In this document: positions 34,995 to 47,244 of the stretch, one piece after another | How positions within the stretch are numbered: position 1 is the stretch's first letter | Layout: each line of letters opens with the position of its first letter | Assembly: GCA_947683625.1 (NCBI GenBank) | Contig: CANTUR010000630.1 | Location: 3,844,001-3,908,000 of the forward strand | DNA from: Mallotus nudiflorus | Taxonomy: Eukaryota > Streptophyta > Magnoliopsida > Malpighiales > Euphorbiaceae | DNA length: 64,000 nt | Reading direction: 5' to 3' | Position numbers and translations under genes: made by a program | The notes under the pieces: generated by a model | The model's database searches: none | The model's input: only the letters and a program-made list of their open reading frames with translations | What the model was told of the DNA's origin: nothing

Positions 34995-37900
34995 TGTAAT
35001 ATCCCGAGTTTTTAAATATTTTAATACTGCATCGGGATATGCAGTGTTAATAATTTTTGTATATATATTTATGATATTTTACGAGTTAATATGTATTTAA
35101 AACTTATTTACATTATTGTATATCATTTTAAGTGCTTTACGTAAAATTTTCCTAGGACTTGCATTTTCGGGAAATTTTCACGTAAATAATTTACTATTAA
35201 TTATTTTAAATAGATTTACGGACTTGCATGAACTCATATATATTTTTAAAATACTAAATAACATATATATGTGTATTTATTTAACTAATTAGGGTTTAAT
35301 TAATTACCCTAATATTTTATTATTTATTAATTAGTTTTAATATTATTTAATTATTTTTAGGTGTATTAAATTATTAAACTATTAAATTATATGTGTGTGG
35401 TGTATATTTAATGTGTGTGATTTTATATTATTTTAATATATAGTGTAAAGTATATATATATACATATAATATGTCAAAAAATCAAAATTTTGGAAAATTA
35501 CCATTTCTGCCCCTCCCTCTTCCTTCCTCTTCCCGATCGTCTCCTTCTCCCTCCGATCGCTGCTAACTCCGTTCTCAGGCCATCAATGTGCCACCAGCAG
35601 CTCCGCCCTTCCCAGCCAGCAGCTCCGCCACCTTTCCTTCTCTTCTCCGGTACCGTTTGCCTCTGTCATCGTCAGAAAATCGAAAGTTCCATTTTTCTTC
35701 ACACCTCACGATTCTGGCCACCAAATTCCTTCATTACGGTGTCGTTGGACTCCCTAGCCTCCATAGAAGACGATTCCAAGCTTTTTTTAAGCTTAAAACT
35801 TGATTTGGTAAGGTTTTTCTCAATTATTCAATTCGACCATCTTAGGGTTTTCAATTTTTTTTAAGCTTAAAATGATTGATTCATGAAAAGTCCCTTAACA
35901 AATGTTGATTCTAGTAGCTTAATCTATATGTGTGAATTTTTGTAGAATTTTTGGAGATTATTTTGATTTTTGGGTATTTTTGAATATTTTATTATTATTT
36001 TCTAATTTTCGAAAATTAATTAATTAAATTATGAAATTGTGTTTTATGATAAATATAGGTGTTTAAATGAATTATAGAAATTTATTTTAAATTTTTATGA
36101 ATTTCTATGTATTTATTTTGAATTTTATTAGTTTAGGTAATTTTGGAAAATTAGGTTAATTGTATGTTAAATTGAAATTAATTATTTAATTGAGTTTAAT
36201 TATTTATATTATTGATAAATATGTGGATAAAATTAATTTTGAGTAATTATATTATTTTTGGTGAATTTTTGGAGTAATTTTAGTATATTTATATATATAG
36301 GGGTATTTTGGTAATTTTACACAAAATTGTCTAAAAATGTAATTTAATTGGTTTTAATAATTATTTAAGGTATAAAAATGATTTCTACAAATTATTTAGT
36401 ATTTTTAATTAATTAAAACTATTTTTCATGAATTATTTTCAATTATATATATAATATACGATTTTTTTAATAAAATGAGTTTTTATCGATTTTTACTGTG
36501 TTTTAAGGTTAATTACATAATTTCTACTTAGAAAATGTATTTCTGTGATATAAGGGCATTTTTGATATTTTTATATTATTATATGGTTGCGGACCCCGGT
36601 CGGTAGACTGTAATTTGGAGTTTGACCAAGGGGTTACGGATGTGTTTTTGTACCTATTTTTCAAAGTGCATTTCTTTGCAGGGTTGGTTCTACTTTTTAA
36701 GTAGAGAGATGTCCGTTTTACAGGGGAGGTTCTACCGGATTTTTGGTAGAATTCTCGTAAAACGTGATATCCGGACTCGAACCCTAATTATGTTTCTGTG
36801 TCTAATATTCTAGATCAAGTTTCTAGGGTTTTCTGTTAGGTTTATTCTAATGTCTGTTATTTATTGTTTGTTTAGTTACGCCGAGATCGAGGCTTAGTAG
36901 ACCAGGCCCGTCGGACACATCTCGAGGAACGCACTAAGTGTGAGTTACTATTCTATATATATATGCTTTAGGGTGCATGATTTAGAAATGTATGTTATTT
37001 TGATTAATTATGCATAAATAATTCATTTGGTATTTAAGTCTATCTTTAGTTTATATTTTGGTATATTTTCAAATTATATGCATGTTTTATTAATAAATTA
37101 TTTTTTAAAATGTTTTATGTATATTCTTGGTATATTGTTAGTTTATTTTGTAATTATATTGGATTTATTTGACGTATATATACTCGAAATATACCTGATT
37201 TATTTTTGGTATATTTCTAGTATATATATGGTTCATGTTGCTATTTTATTTAAGTTCATGCATCATTTATTTTTTAGAATGTATGCTTTATATTTTAATG
37301 AAGGATATTAATAGAACGTGCTACCTAGTGGGCAGCACTAGGACCGAGTACGTATCGGTACGCTTATAGCATTTAGACTATATTACTAACCTATTTGTGG
37401 ATATTGATTGGATATGATTATTTGATGTGTGAGATATGGTTTGGAGGTGTGATTGCTGGAGCTCGGTTGACCAAGTGTCTTGAGGCCAATCACACTGACA
37501 GTCAGACTGCTGGAGCTTGGTTGACTTAGTGTCTCGGGGTCAGTCTACTGTCTAAATGGAATAAGTGAATATATTTGGAATAAGTGAGCCTGTATGGCTA
37601 GAGTGTTGTCTAATATTGTTTGAGGTTGCGATATTATAGGGTTCTATTTGATCCTTCATGAACTATGATTTTTAAATAAAAATATATAAAATGAATTTAT
37701 TGCATCTGTATGTATTTTCTTGTATATATACATATTATATATACTTTGATTGTGTGCATTGATATTTAGTATGCATGTATATATATTATAGTAATTCACT
37801 CAGTGAGGTCTGACTCCCCTCCGTTGACTATTTTTCAAGAGAGTCATCATCTTCAGACCTCAGTAGCAGGCCTGTACGCCGGATTTCTTCCGCCCCGGCT

Positions 37901-38223
37901 TCTTTATGTAAACTGCTTATTTGAGTCTTGAGTTTTATTTTACCTAGACACTGCAGTAGTCATTAAATTGTTAAAGAGATGTTGTATTATAATTGAACTG
38001 GATTTGTATTAAAAGATTTATATATATGAGATGAGGATTTGATTTAAATTCAGTTGGTGCAAATGTTATTTTTAATATTTATGATTTTTATTTCCGTTGC
38101 ATTAAATATTTTTATTATTACTACTGTATGTTTTATTTTATTTTTAGGCTTGCTACGAGTTCCGGATTCAAAAGAATTCCCCTTCCCTAGCACCGGTCAT
38201 GGCCCCTGTTTTGGGTCGTGACA
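34995..38223 (+). repeat. Complete solo LTR (3.2 kb) of a long-LTR Ty3/gypsy-like family
   Basis: Begins TGTAATATCCCG, ends GGGTCGTGACA, flanked by the 5-bp duplication ccttt on both sides. No internal region is present, so this is a solo LTR left by recombination between two LTRs. The first 1.2 kb or so match the inverted piece at 1-1234. The length and the start/end sequences resemble LTRs of the Del/Tekay group, but this is not proven. Frames at 35490-35864 and 37027-37311 lie in a CT-rich patch and AT-rich DNA and have no support as genes. Confidence 0.92.
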
Positions 38224-38228
38224 CCTTT
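38224..38228. repeat. Target-site duplication of the solo LTR (right copy)
   Basis: ccttt, identical to 34990-34994. Confidence 0.9.
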
Positions 38229-38922
38229 TGATAATCAAAATATACTGGTGGATTGGATATGATCTGGGCAGACTCTCCACAAGTATCTATTTGATACACC
38301 TTCAATTGACCGAGCATCAGCTAGGCCATTTAGATGAAGTCTCAAGACCATCTCCATATCATAGTCGAATAATTTCAGAGGCCATTTCTCCTTATGGCAC
38401 TCATCGGACCATATTTTTTGGACATCCAAGAAGTCTGAATGGTGCTTGACAATGTAAAACTTATGCCTTTATTTCTTGTGAAGATCCAAAAGTTTCACAA
38501 AAAGGCTATGGTTGGGGATGGTCAATAATGAGAACATCAGCTCCCCTCTCTTCTTAGTCAAGCTATACAAATATCATAGAACGTCTAAGTTTAGCTCCCT
38601 ACCCTCCTCATGCATCAACTCTATAAACCCGATCAGCAACTAATAACAATTGGGATGAAGCTGACTGGATGCTATGTTATACCTATTCAGAAATGATTTT
38701 ACAAAGGGATCTAAAAGGAACTTTAGACCCCTCTTTAGTTGGTCAAAATACACAACTAACCTATTAAGGCCTAGCATGGGAGTATGGGCTCTAAACTTCC
38801 TATCGACAGTGCATAGGGCAAAATCAGCGGGGCATGCTAAAATGCCTCCGATACCACCCTAACAACTCCTTGTCTACTTTAGAAATGAACAGATCATAAC
38901 TAACTTGTCCTCTTGGTGCCAT

Positions 38923-40007
38923 GAACTTATCTAATAAGCAAAAAAACTATGTGAAGAAATGTATGAAGGAAGAAAAAGATCACTTGGTTATAGAATGTAG
39001 GGGTAACTACAGACAAAGCCTGATGACAGTAGTAAAAGGAACCAAGAAAATTGAAAAATCAACAGGATAGCAAGAAGAAAAATGCAAAATATCAAATTAA
39101 TAGAGATACTTATAAAGCAACAGAAGGCTCTAGAAAATACCATTAACTACCCTTATAAATACTCTGATTTCTCCCACATCATTAAGGGTAAATTGGGAAA
39201 TAAAAAATTCATTAATCAAGCTATCATTATTATGGCAGCCGAAATATCTCATCTTCTGACACATGAATAGACGCAATTGTTATGCAATTCATTTTTTTTT
39301 TAAAAAGAAGGGGCGTCAAAACAACATAGTGAACGTACGTCTCAGGTGCACCGCTAATAATTGTCCCTTCATAGCGAGCATCATAATCTCCAGTAACTAC
39401 AGTTGGTTCTCTTAAGTCACTTCTATAGTACTAAGGTTCCTAATCTAAGCCACACTTTCAAGGCACTGATACTACACAACACTTGGTTCGCACTTCTAAT
39501 GCACCAAAAGTCTAAGTCCAGTGACCAAAGTTGGCACCCTTAGGTCACTTCTATAGTACTGAGGTTCCGAGCATGTATGCCTAGTGTCCTTGTACCAAGC
39601 ATCTAAGCCTCGCGCATTTAAGACTAGTAACTGAAGTTGGCACCCTTAGGTCACTTCTATAGTACTGAGGATCGACACTCGGGCTGCGCTTTTAATACAC
39701 CGAGCATCAAAACTCTAGTGATGATTGGTTCTGTCACGTTGTCTCCACACTAACGAGTTAATCCATTATATATTCTTTTTTACAGATTTTGTGCACTTAA
39801 AGTCCAGCTGGCACTTCAACGACATCCTTACACGATGATTTATAGACTCGGTATCGAGCTTTATCTTTTTTTGTGACTGAGGTTGGCCACCTCAGCTCAC
39901 CTTTCCACATCATATGTAATTAAGTAATCTCTCCTCAAGCAGACGAGTGACGTTGTTGTCCATTTCAGACCTGAATACATCGGACATAAATATCCAAACA
40001 TACTCGC
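38923..40007 (+). repeat. Region between antisense ORF and 3' LTR, with imperfect tandem repeat
   Basis: Noncoding. Three imperfect copies of a repeat of roughly 106-128 bp start at about 39401, 39529 and 39635, each with the core cttctatagtactgagg. Weaker partial copies follow to about 39900. It has the same position relative to pol and the LTR as the hairpin array of the first Tat-like element but no sequence similarity that I can see. Confidence 0.7.
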
Positions 40008-40016
40008 AAGGGGGAC
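40008..40016 (+). other. Polypurine tract of the second Tat-like element
   Basis: aagggggac, four bases before the LTR start at 40020. Confidence 0.7.
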
Positions 40017-40019
40017 TCT

Positions 40020-40425
40020 TGATACCCCACATATATATTCTTGTTTAATTAAGGTATTTATTTCCTATACAGGTTACTCGAAAAGGAAAGGCAACCAGAG
40101 ACATTCAGGAAAAGGTTCCTTATGCAGAAGACTCCCAAAATAATAAGGAACATTCTCTTAATTGGTCTAGGATTCCTATCCAAAGAGGAATCCTACTCTT
40201 TTCAGGTTTAAATATCACTATTACTATAAATAGGATTTCATATCTCTCATTCTCATTCATTCTATTCTCTCATATTCTTATTGTTTTCCTTCTCTCTCTA
40301 AATTCCCTCTATATACTCTGACTTAGGCATCGGAGGGTTTGTAGGGATCCTCCTCATCTCTCACATTGCCCTTCATTGACCACTTGCAAGGTTCTAACTC
40401 AAGAGTTCCAAAAAATAAGTTATCA
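40020..40425 (+). repeat. 3' LTR of the second Tat-like element
   Basis: 406 bp, TGATACCCC to TTATCA, aligned with 27865-28259. It has an intact TATAAATA at 40225-40232. Confidence 0.88.
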
Positions 40426-41062
40426 GCACTTGAATTTTTACACGATTAACTTTTAACACTTCTTAATTTTTATTACTTTTTATTTCAACTTTTAAATTTT
40501 TATTTTAAACCATTTTCACCTTTCAATTTGTACTTTTAAATTCAATTTAACTTATATAATATCAAAACGGATAAAAAATTTAATTCCAAACAATTTTAAC
40601 GCATAAAATGCTAAATATTAACTTCTAAATAATATAAATAGAATTACAAATTAATATTAAAAAGTTAGAAAAATTATATTTTTAATGATATTCTTTCTTC
40701 CATTAAACATTATTTTAGTTTATATAAGATTCTTTTGTGTTTATATTAACATTGATTATAAAATACTTCAATTCTATGTATTATAGGGGTTAAACAGATT
40801 TAACATAAAAATATAGAATATAATCAAAGTTAAGTTAAGGAGAGCTAAAGGATAATTGAGTAAAGTTCAGGTTGAAAACTATGCATTTGGCCCACAAAAA
40901 AATTAATAAATGGTTAATATGTTCAATGTCCCAACTTACCCAACCACATTTACTAACTCTCCTCATCTACTTGTATTACATGATGAACCTAATATATATC
41001 TCACGAGGACCACTTCACAACATCACTCACATGCACACCGCATGTATTGTCTCATATATGTG
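40426..41062. other. AT-rich upstream region of the SAM-domain gene
   Basis: No coding sequence recognised. The last 200 bp probably hold promoter elements of the gene at 41116. Confidence 0.5.
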
Positions 41063-41070
41063 TATATAAA
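41063..41070 (+). promoter_or_regulatory. Probable TATA box of the SAM-domain gene
   Basis: TATATAAA, 46 bp before the ATG at 41116. The transcript would then have a short leader of about 15-25 bases. Confidence 0.5.
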
Positions 41071-41115
41071 CATCACCACCTTAAACACAACCATCCAAAG
41101 ACTAGCCTGCTAGCC

Positions 41116-41896
41116 ATGGATTGGTTCTCTTGGTTATCAAGAAGCAGTCTTGAGCCTTCACTAATCTATGAGTATGGCCTTGCTTTTGGAAGAAATGAGC
41201 TTCAAGAGGAGGACTTAACCTACTTCAACCATGAATTCCTTCAAAGTATGGGCATTTCAGTAGCCAAACATAGGCTTGAAATTCTCAAGCTTGCCAAGAA
41301 AGAAGCTGGAGCGGGTGCCACTAGCCTTTCCAAGCTCAAAACTGCAATCAAAAAGACCAAAAATAGCATCAAGAAGCGTATTAGCGAGTTGGTTTTTCAT
41401 GATCAGGGGTCAGCTTTCAAGGCATTACCGGAACCGGTCCGATATAAGGAACAGTGGAGAGGAGGGTTTGACAAGAAAGTATAGGAGTGACAAGGAATTA
41501 TTCCAAGTAGAGAAACTGCAGCCCCCAGTAATCAGAACAAGGATACAAGCAAAATCAGGACCTTTGGATGGGAGAATGCCTGAGAATTTTATGCAGAATC
41601 CAAGAATTCTCAAGCTATCTGGGCCTCTGGATGGAAGGGTACCAGAACATTTGCTGCTAAATAACAACAGAAACTTGAAATTATCTGGCCCTTTGGATGG
41701 AAAAGTGCATGATAGATTGGTGTTTTCTTACAGGAGTCCAAAGTTGTCTAGCCATTCAGAAGGACGAGTACAACAAAAGTTCACGGATGATGGCAAGAGC
41801 CCAAAAGTGCCAAGACCTTTAGATGGTAACAAGGGTAGAATCATGGTTGATGATTTGATGATCAATCTTTATGGTCTTCACTTTTTCAAGACATGA
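41116..41896 (+). CDS. Sterile alpha motif (SAM) domain protein, single-exon, with a one-base frameshift
   Basis: Frame 1 from 41116 begins MDWFSWLSRSSLEPSLIYEY, the usual start of a plant SAM-domain family. The SAM domain spans about residues 8-65 (NELQEEDLTYFNHEFLQSMG, then ISVAKHRLEILKLAKKE). A Lys-rich linker follows. At 41482-41484 the frame hits TAG after 122 codons. In the +1 frame the protein continues without interruption from 41480 to a stop at 41894-41896, with four related blocks around the motif SGPLDGR-V-E (about 41550-41840). An extra base at about 41479 explains this. SAM domains mediate protein-protein or RNA contacts; the target here is unknown. The upstream ATG at 41047 is disfavoured because it precedes the family start and overlaps the TATA box. 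Confidence 0.82.
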
Positions 41897-43952
41897 AACC
41901 CACTTAAAAATGGGTACTTATTTTCTTGCCTTCTTCTTTTTCTTTAATTTTGCTACCCAGTCTTCTTGTGAGAAATAATGTTAAATCAGTACTCACTTTT
42001 ATCTAATGTTAATATGATTTTGGGTGTTTTTTATATCAGAAAAATGGCTAGCTAAGCCATTGCTTTTATTTTAGGGAACCTGTGGTTTAAGCATTTTAAT
42101 ATTAGAGACTTGTAATTTTTTTTCGTGACATATCAATATTCTATAGTTTCATATTTATAATATTTAAATGATAAATTTTATAATAACTTCTTATTTCTCT
42201 CTCCTCAAACATCTAAAAATTAAAATTTTAATACAATTCAGTTTATTTATGATAGTTTTAAGTAGTAATAATAACATAAATAAAAGGAAAAAAATAAAAA
42301 TAATTTTTTATATTTTTATTTTTAAAAAAAAATTCTAAACAATGTGAACAATGGCACTTTTGCTAAATCCATATTAAAATTATAAATATTTAATTAAAAT
42401 TAAAAATCAAATTTTTTGAATGCTAGAAATAAGATAAAACATGAGTTGTAAGAAAATTTTGCCACTCAAGTGCTATTAATTTGAAATCACAAGGTATTGA
42501 AATGTCATAAAAAAAACCACAGGGTCCATATGCTAAAATGCTTGAACCACAAAATACTTATTTCTACTTATCCCTTTATTTTCTTGATCTTATGCTTCCT
42601 GTTATTCTTGCTTGATTCAAGATTCTGAGTTTTTGATCCCATACAAGTCTTCCAAACAAGAATGAATTATACAGTATGGTTCAAAGAAATCAAAAACCAC
42701 CAAAACTGAAGTATATTTAATAATTTTGCAGTGTAGCAGCCCAAAAAAAACGAGTATCAACACTGGCTGTAAGTACTGCTACTTAAATCTGACTCAAAAT
42801 AAAAAAAAGAACTGCTTTCTGAGCAGTTGATGTATGAGAACTGTCTTTGTAGTAAAACACCATAAAACAGTTTGTTGATTCACGTTACTCTAGCTGCCAA
42901 AATGGACAAATATTTATGACAACTTTTCTGAATATTGTCAACTTCATCTATTAACTTCAAGGAGGTTTGATCTGCTGAAAAATGCACCTACTATATATGA
43001 TGCTCTAACAACTGCCTTTTTATAGATCACTTTTTGGTCCCTGCAATCAATAGAAACATTCAATACATATAACTAAAAGAACTACCCTTTATCAATAGAA
43101 ATAAATATCGCAACTTTAAGCATTTACATCTCATAATTCCTACTCTTTTTTCTTTCCCTCTTGTAGGTTGCAAAGACTAATAGTATCTTTGTCACTATAT
43201 GCATGCCATTAAACAATGTCATTGGCAATCAATGTCATACAACAACTTTGGAGCAAGCATAACTTAGTTTTCATTGTATCAGGAACTATACTTGTTACCT
43301 GATGCAAATAGTTCTTAAGCTGATAACTATTGGCTCTGTAAAACTACCATGAATCTCCTGAGGTCAAAACTAAGGTGATTGCACATTAATCATGCAAATG
43401 ATCGACAAATAGTCATTTCTCCTGGCACCCTATTCATAAGCTTTGTTGAAGTAATTTCACCACAAATATAAAATAAGCCTAAGGGAAAGATGTTTGCTTG
43501 GCCATTGATTATAAAGTCATGGTGTTTGTATTGTCAAAGATAATTATGCTCTGCGTAAGAAACCTTGAGTTGCTGGTAAACTTTTGCTTTCTGAAAATCT
43601 TGGTCACTGCATTTTTTTCTTTTCGGAACAGCTCTTCTTATTCACATATGTTTAAATGCCTCTGGCAGAAGCAATCTGCAGCTAATGAATTATGATTAAT
43701 GTGCACACAATTCAAGCAATAGTGTAGATTTAAACACATTTTATTTCAGATTTTGGTGTAAAATAGGAGAAATTTTATCATCATAATCAGAGTAATATGC
43801 ATTATATGCACCTTGACTTCAACGTGAATTGCATTAATAGAAATCCTACAAACATAAACTTACAGTAAAGATTCTATACTGACATGTTCTTCTCTATAAT
43901 GGCTCTTGTAATGACTTCAAAACCTCCATGATCCATGATCATTTCAATAATC
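41897..43952. other. Convergent 3' flank between the SAM gene and the MFS gene
   Basis: Should contain the 3' UTRs of both genes, which point toward each other. AT-rich, no ORF with support, no repeat recognised. Confidence 0.5.
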
Positions 43953-46900
43953 TTAATGAGCTGAAGTTTGAGTTATCCTGAAGGAACCCCCAGCATAAAG
44001 CATCTCATAAACAGGCCATATTCTCATAGTTAGAATAAGGCTCAAGATTGAGCCCATACCACATACACCAGCCAAAACCAAGAAGGTTAGCCTGAAGCAA
44101 TTCGGACCCATGCAGGCAATCCCTGAGCTCAACAACAGATTCATCCCTTTCTGCTTTGCTGCCTCATTATCATAGACATACCCTGCTAGGAGACCTGAGA
44201 AAAGGAATGCTCCAAGAGGATTTCCTATCGACATGAAGTTGTAAAATATGCCAAAATGCTTCAAGCCAAATAGCTCAGAGACAGTTGGAATCATGATGGA
44301 AAACTGAACCCCATAGCAAATACCAAGTAATGCAGTTGCAGCATAAAGGGTACCGTCAATGGCAGAAGCAAACAGCAGGTAGGTTATAATCATCACTAAT
44401 TGAGTGCATGTCATCCATATTGTACGAGGGATTGTTTTTGACCTGCAGATGAAATTTGCAACATTTGTTTTTACAACAACACCAAAGTAATATAATAGGG
44501 AAATGAAGTACTTGATGCCATTTGAAAACATATATATAGCCAAATAATTATAGTGCACAAATCTGAAATTTCAGGATATGTCCGTAAGAAAGTTCAAGGC
44601 ATAGGACAAAAGCATGAGCAGATTTCAGTGTAATTATGTTTTCTTCCTATCCTGCATCAACATTTGGATGCTCGTTTACCAATTAATGAAGTAAAAGTCC
44701 TTTCTGATAAGCGTGAACATTCTCAATGGAGTAGATGAACAGACAGTGTTGCTCCAAATCTTTACACCCATCATAAGACAATAACAGTAAATCATATTTT
44801 TGGCATCCACTGCAGTTGAATGCACCAACACAAAATGCCATGGCTCACATTTCAGAAGCCATTCATATCCTAAGGATCCTACAATTGACTGCATCCCAAG
44901 GTGCATTTGGTCCTTAACTAAACCGTATCAATGGCTGGAGTGAAATTTCTCTTGGATGGTTTATACTTTCAAGTTCAATCACGTAAAATGACAGGCGTGC
45001 AGACCAACTGAGCAATAAAACATGTCAAGTGACTTGCCTTGGTGACGATTTAAAATAGCTAGAGTGTACTGACCTGACAAAATGTTCAGAAATGATGCCA
45101 CCACCAAGGCGTCCCACAAAATTGCAAAAGCTGAAGAGAGACAACAAGATTGTCGTATCATTAACACCTTGTGCTATCCCTATTTGAGCAAGATTATTAA
45201 GCACAGTTACCCCAGAACCAACCCCAACAAAGTAAACAAAGAAAAGAAGCCAAAAATCAGCTTTAAACTACAGCTTCACTGAATTTGAAATCCTCCCCTC
45301 TTCTGGGCCGCCTCTTCTTCTTTACTGCTCCCTCACCTTCAGCTAGAAGCATAGCTACCTCAGATGTCTCATCATTTTCCCGGAAGCTGCCAAAGGTCTG
45401 TGCTGATGAAGATGGTGTGAGTAATGGTTCAGTTTTGTCTCCATTTTCTTCCCCTTGTGCCAAACAGCCTGAAGACCCAACTGATCTGTCATATAATTCT
45501 GATCTGTGGGCTCTAGCACGACAATATGTCATCTTTATGGGTATTGCAAGTGGCGCCATGAGAAGGATAATTATTATAGCAAGAAAACTGAAGGATATTA
45601 GGGAACTTAAATGAAGCGTGTCATCCAATATTGTGGTTATGAGAATGTATAATCCAAGTATAACAAGAGTTACTTGGATGAAAATAAAATGACTGCGTTC
45701 TGATGGATCCTCACCAGAAGCTGGAGTACAAGCCCTCACAAAATACATCATCAGGAAACACAGAACTGGAATTCCAATTGCAAGAAACATCAGAAGCTTA
45801 GAGGAAGAATTATCAAGCAGCATGCCATAAATTGCAGTAAACACTGCAGCACTGATTCCCCCATAACCTTTAAGAATCCCAGCAACTGTACCTCGACTAA
45901 GGGGGAAGTTTCTCATGTTGGTCACAAGTACAGCTGTGCTCAACCAAGCACTGCTATTCGTTCCAACACATAGTGCTAAAAATAGCTGCAACACAATAAA
46001 ATGAAAAGCAAGAACAAGTTCATTTTGTTAGAGAAGTTTTAAATTAAGTGCCATGAGATACATGTCAACCAGCCAAAGGTGTAAGAATCGGCCTTAAGTG
46101 AGCACCAAGTATCTAAAAGGCAAATAAGTAGCAGAGATTACAAAGAAAAATGTACAAAAATATGGATGAAATTCATCTCCTGGTTTTTTGTTCATATATT
46201 CTGAATGCTACCATTTACTTTGCTTGACCACCATCTCACAAGGCAGAATGTGCATAGTTTCATCATAAGTTGTGCCATCATCCAGCTTAAAAATAATAAT
46301 AATAATTGTCTAACACAGATTATATATTTGAAAGCACACTAAAGACACATAAGTTTACTAACAGGTACCCGAAAACCAGTTGAGGAAATTTTGCTTTTTT
46401 ATACTGATATATTCTTTTTCCCCTCAAAATTTAGCTGCTTTTCAGGACAACCAGGTTTCACAATCCTCACAAATCCAAGCAACCAGCAAGGACAGAGCAA
46501 GTGGACTTTTACCAAATTAGGTTTATGAGCTTTAATCTTTATGATACTTCAAACAACAAGAACAGTAATCAGTAATAAATTACTTTTAAAATAGCTCCAA
46601 TGGCACAGAGTGATAAAGCCACAGATCACTCCGTCTAAGTCATCATCTGAATTTAAGGCAAATATTCTTATAGGTAAATACTATTTGATCCCAAAAATAA
46701 ATGGAATATCTATAAATTTAAAGACCCATCTAACTCGGATATCATTCTAGCTTCTTCCAAAGCAAGAGTCATCTAAAGAACTAATCTTTATCAATACCCA
46801 ATTGGCAAAATGTATTCTAATAATCAAAACAACAAGTGGGTAGCAAGAATTTCAAAAGAAAAGCTAAAAAGAAAGGTAAATTTATTTAACCATTATCAAC

Positions 46901-47244
46901 AATGAAAAAGAAGAACTCACCAACCAGTGAGGCAAACCCTGGACAGTACGGCTAACAGCAAGCCATAAAACACCATAACCAAAGAAGCAAGCAAAAGCAC
47001 CAATCAAGAGAATAAGCCAAGGAGGGAACTTGTTGCAAGCAATGCCAGGAATTAATCCAACATTCTCTCCAATATCATTAGCAACACCAAGCATGGTGAG
47101 CTGGTGCTGATTAAAACCAAGCACAGATTTTAACGAATGGGAATAAAGAGGGAAGTTGTAAGCATTCCCAGATGCAATTTGCACCCACACGGCTGCTCCA
47201 AGTCCAACCCATGGTGGCCTTGTCCCTGCTTTCAAGTTCACCAT
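43953..47244 (-). CDS. Nodulin-like major facilitator transporter, three exons, with a one-base frameshift
   Basis: Exons on the minus strand: 47244-46921, 45985-45074 and 44442-43953, all GT-AG. The product would be about 574 residues once a single extra T is discounted. The N-terminal half is a nodulin-like domain (KAGTRPPWVGLGAAVWVQIA, then VGTNSSAWLSTAVLVTNMR); the C-terminal half is MFS (NNLAQIGIAQG, then GRLGGGIISE, and PTVSELFGLKHFG). About 12 membrane segments are separated by a long hydrophilic loop (SVGSSGCLAQGEENG...KKKRRPRRGED). The frameshift lies at 45265-45267, where GTTTAAAGC replaces the expected GTTAAAGC at about residue 347, just before the KADFWLL segment. Without correction the protein stops there. 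The ATG at 47244 is preferred over 47277 because the family begins M-x(2-3)-KAGTRPPW. Substrate not determinable. Confidence 0.87.

Larger units (their letters stand above)
33822..38922 (-). pseudogene. Antisense ORF of the Tat-like element, split by a solo LTR
   Basis: Minus strand, ATG at 38922 (MAPRGQVSYDLFISK), running left to 38229, interrupted by the solo LTR 34995-38223 plus its duplication, and resuming at 34989 to a TAA at 33822 (GTKLLD). The N-terminal part has a transposase-like plant-mobile flavour; the segment 34460-33980 is a Lys/Glu-rich coiled coil. Long antisense ORFs between pol and the 3' LTR are known from the Tat group. Frame breaks: TGA in the first 40 codons and several stops in the coiled-coil part. 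Function of such ORFs is unknown. Confidence 0.7.
27865..40425 (+). mobile_element. Ty3/gypsy element, Tat-like lineage with antisense ORF, old and interrupted
   Basis: Order: 5' LTR, primer-binding site, gag, protease, RT, RNase H, integrase, a long antisense ORF, tandem repeats, polypurine tract and 3' LTR. A 3229-bp solo LTR of another family (34995-38223) is nested in it; without that insert the element would be about 9.3 kb. Coding regions are full of stops, many of them TAG, TGA or TAA in place of CAG, CGA or CAA, as expected after deamination of methylated C. The two LTRs differ at many sites. Five-base flanks (agaac left, gcact right) do not match, so no target duplication is proven. 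Confidence 0.88.

Noticed and set aside
35490..35864. 124-codon frame in a CT-rich patch
   Set aside because: Inside the solo LTR; the partial copy at 1-1234 does not preserve the frame.
37027..37311. 94-codon frame, hydrophobic
   Set aside because: AT-rich LTR sequence with Tyr/Leu/Ile bias; no support.
45285..45614. 109-codon plus-strand frame
   Set aside because: Antisense shadow of MFS exon 2.
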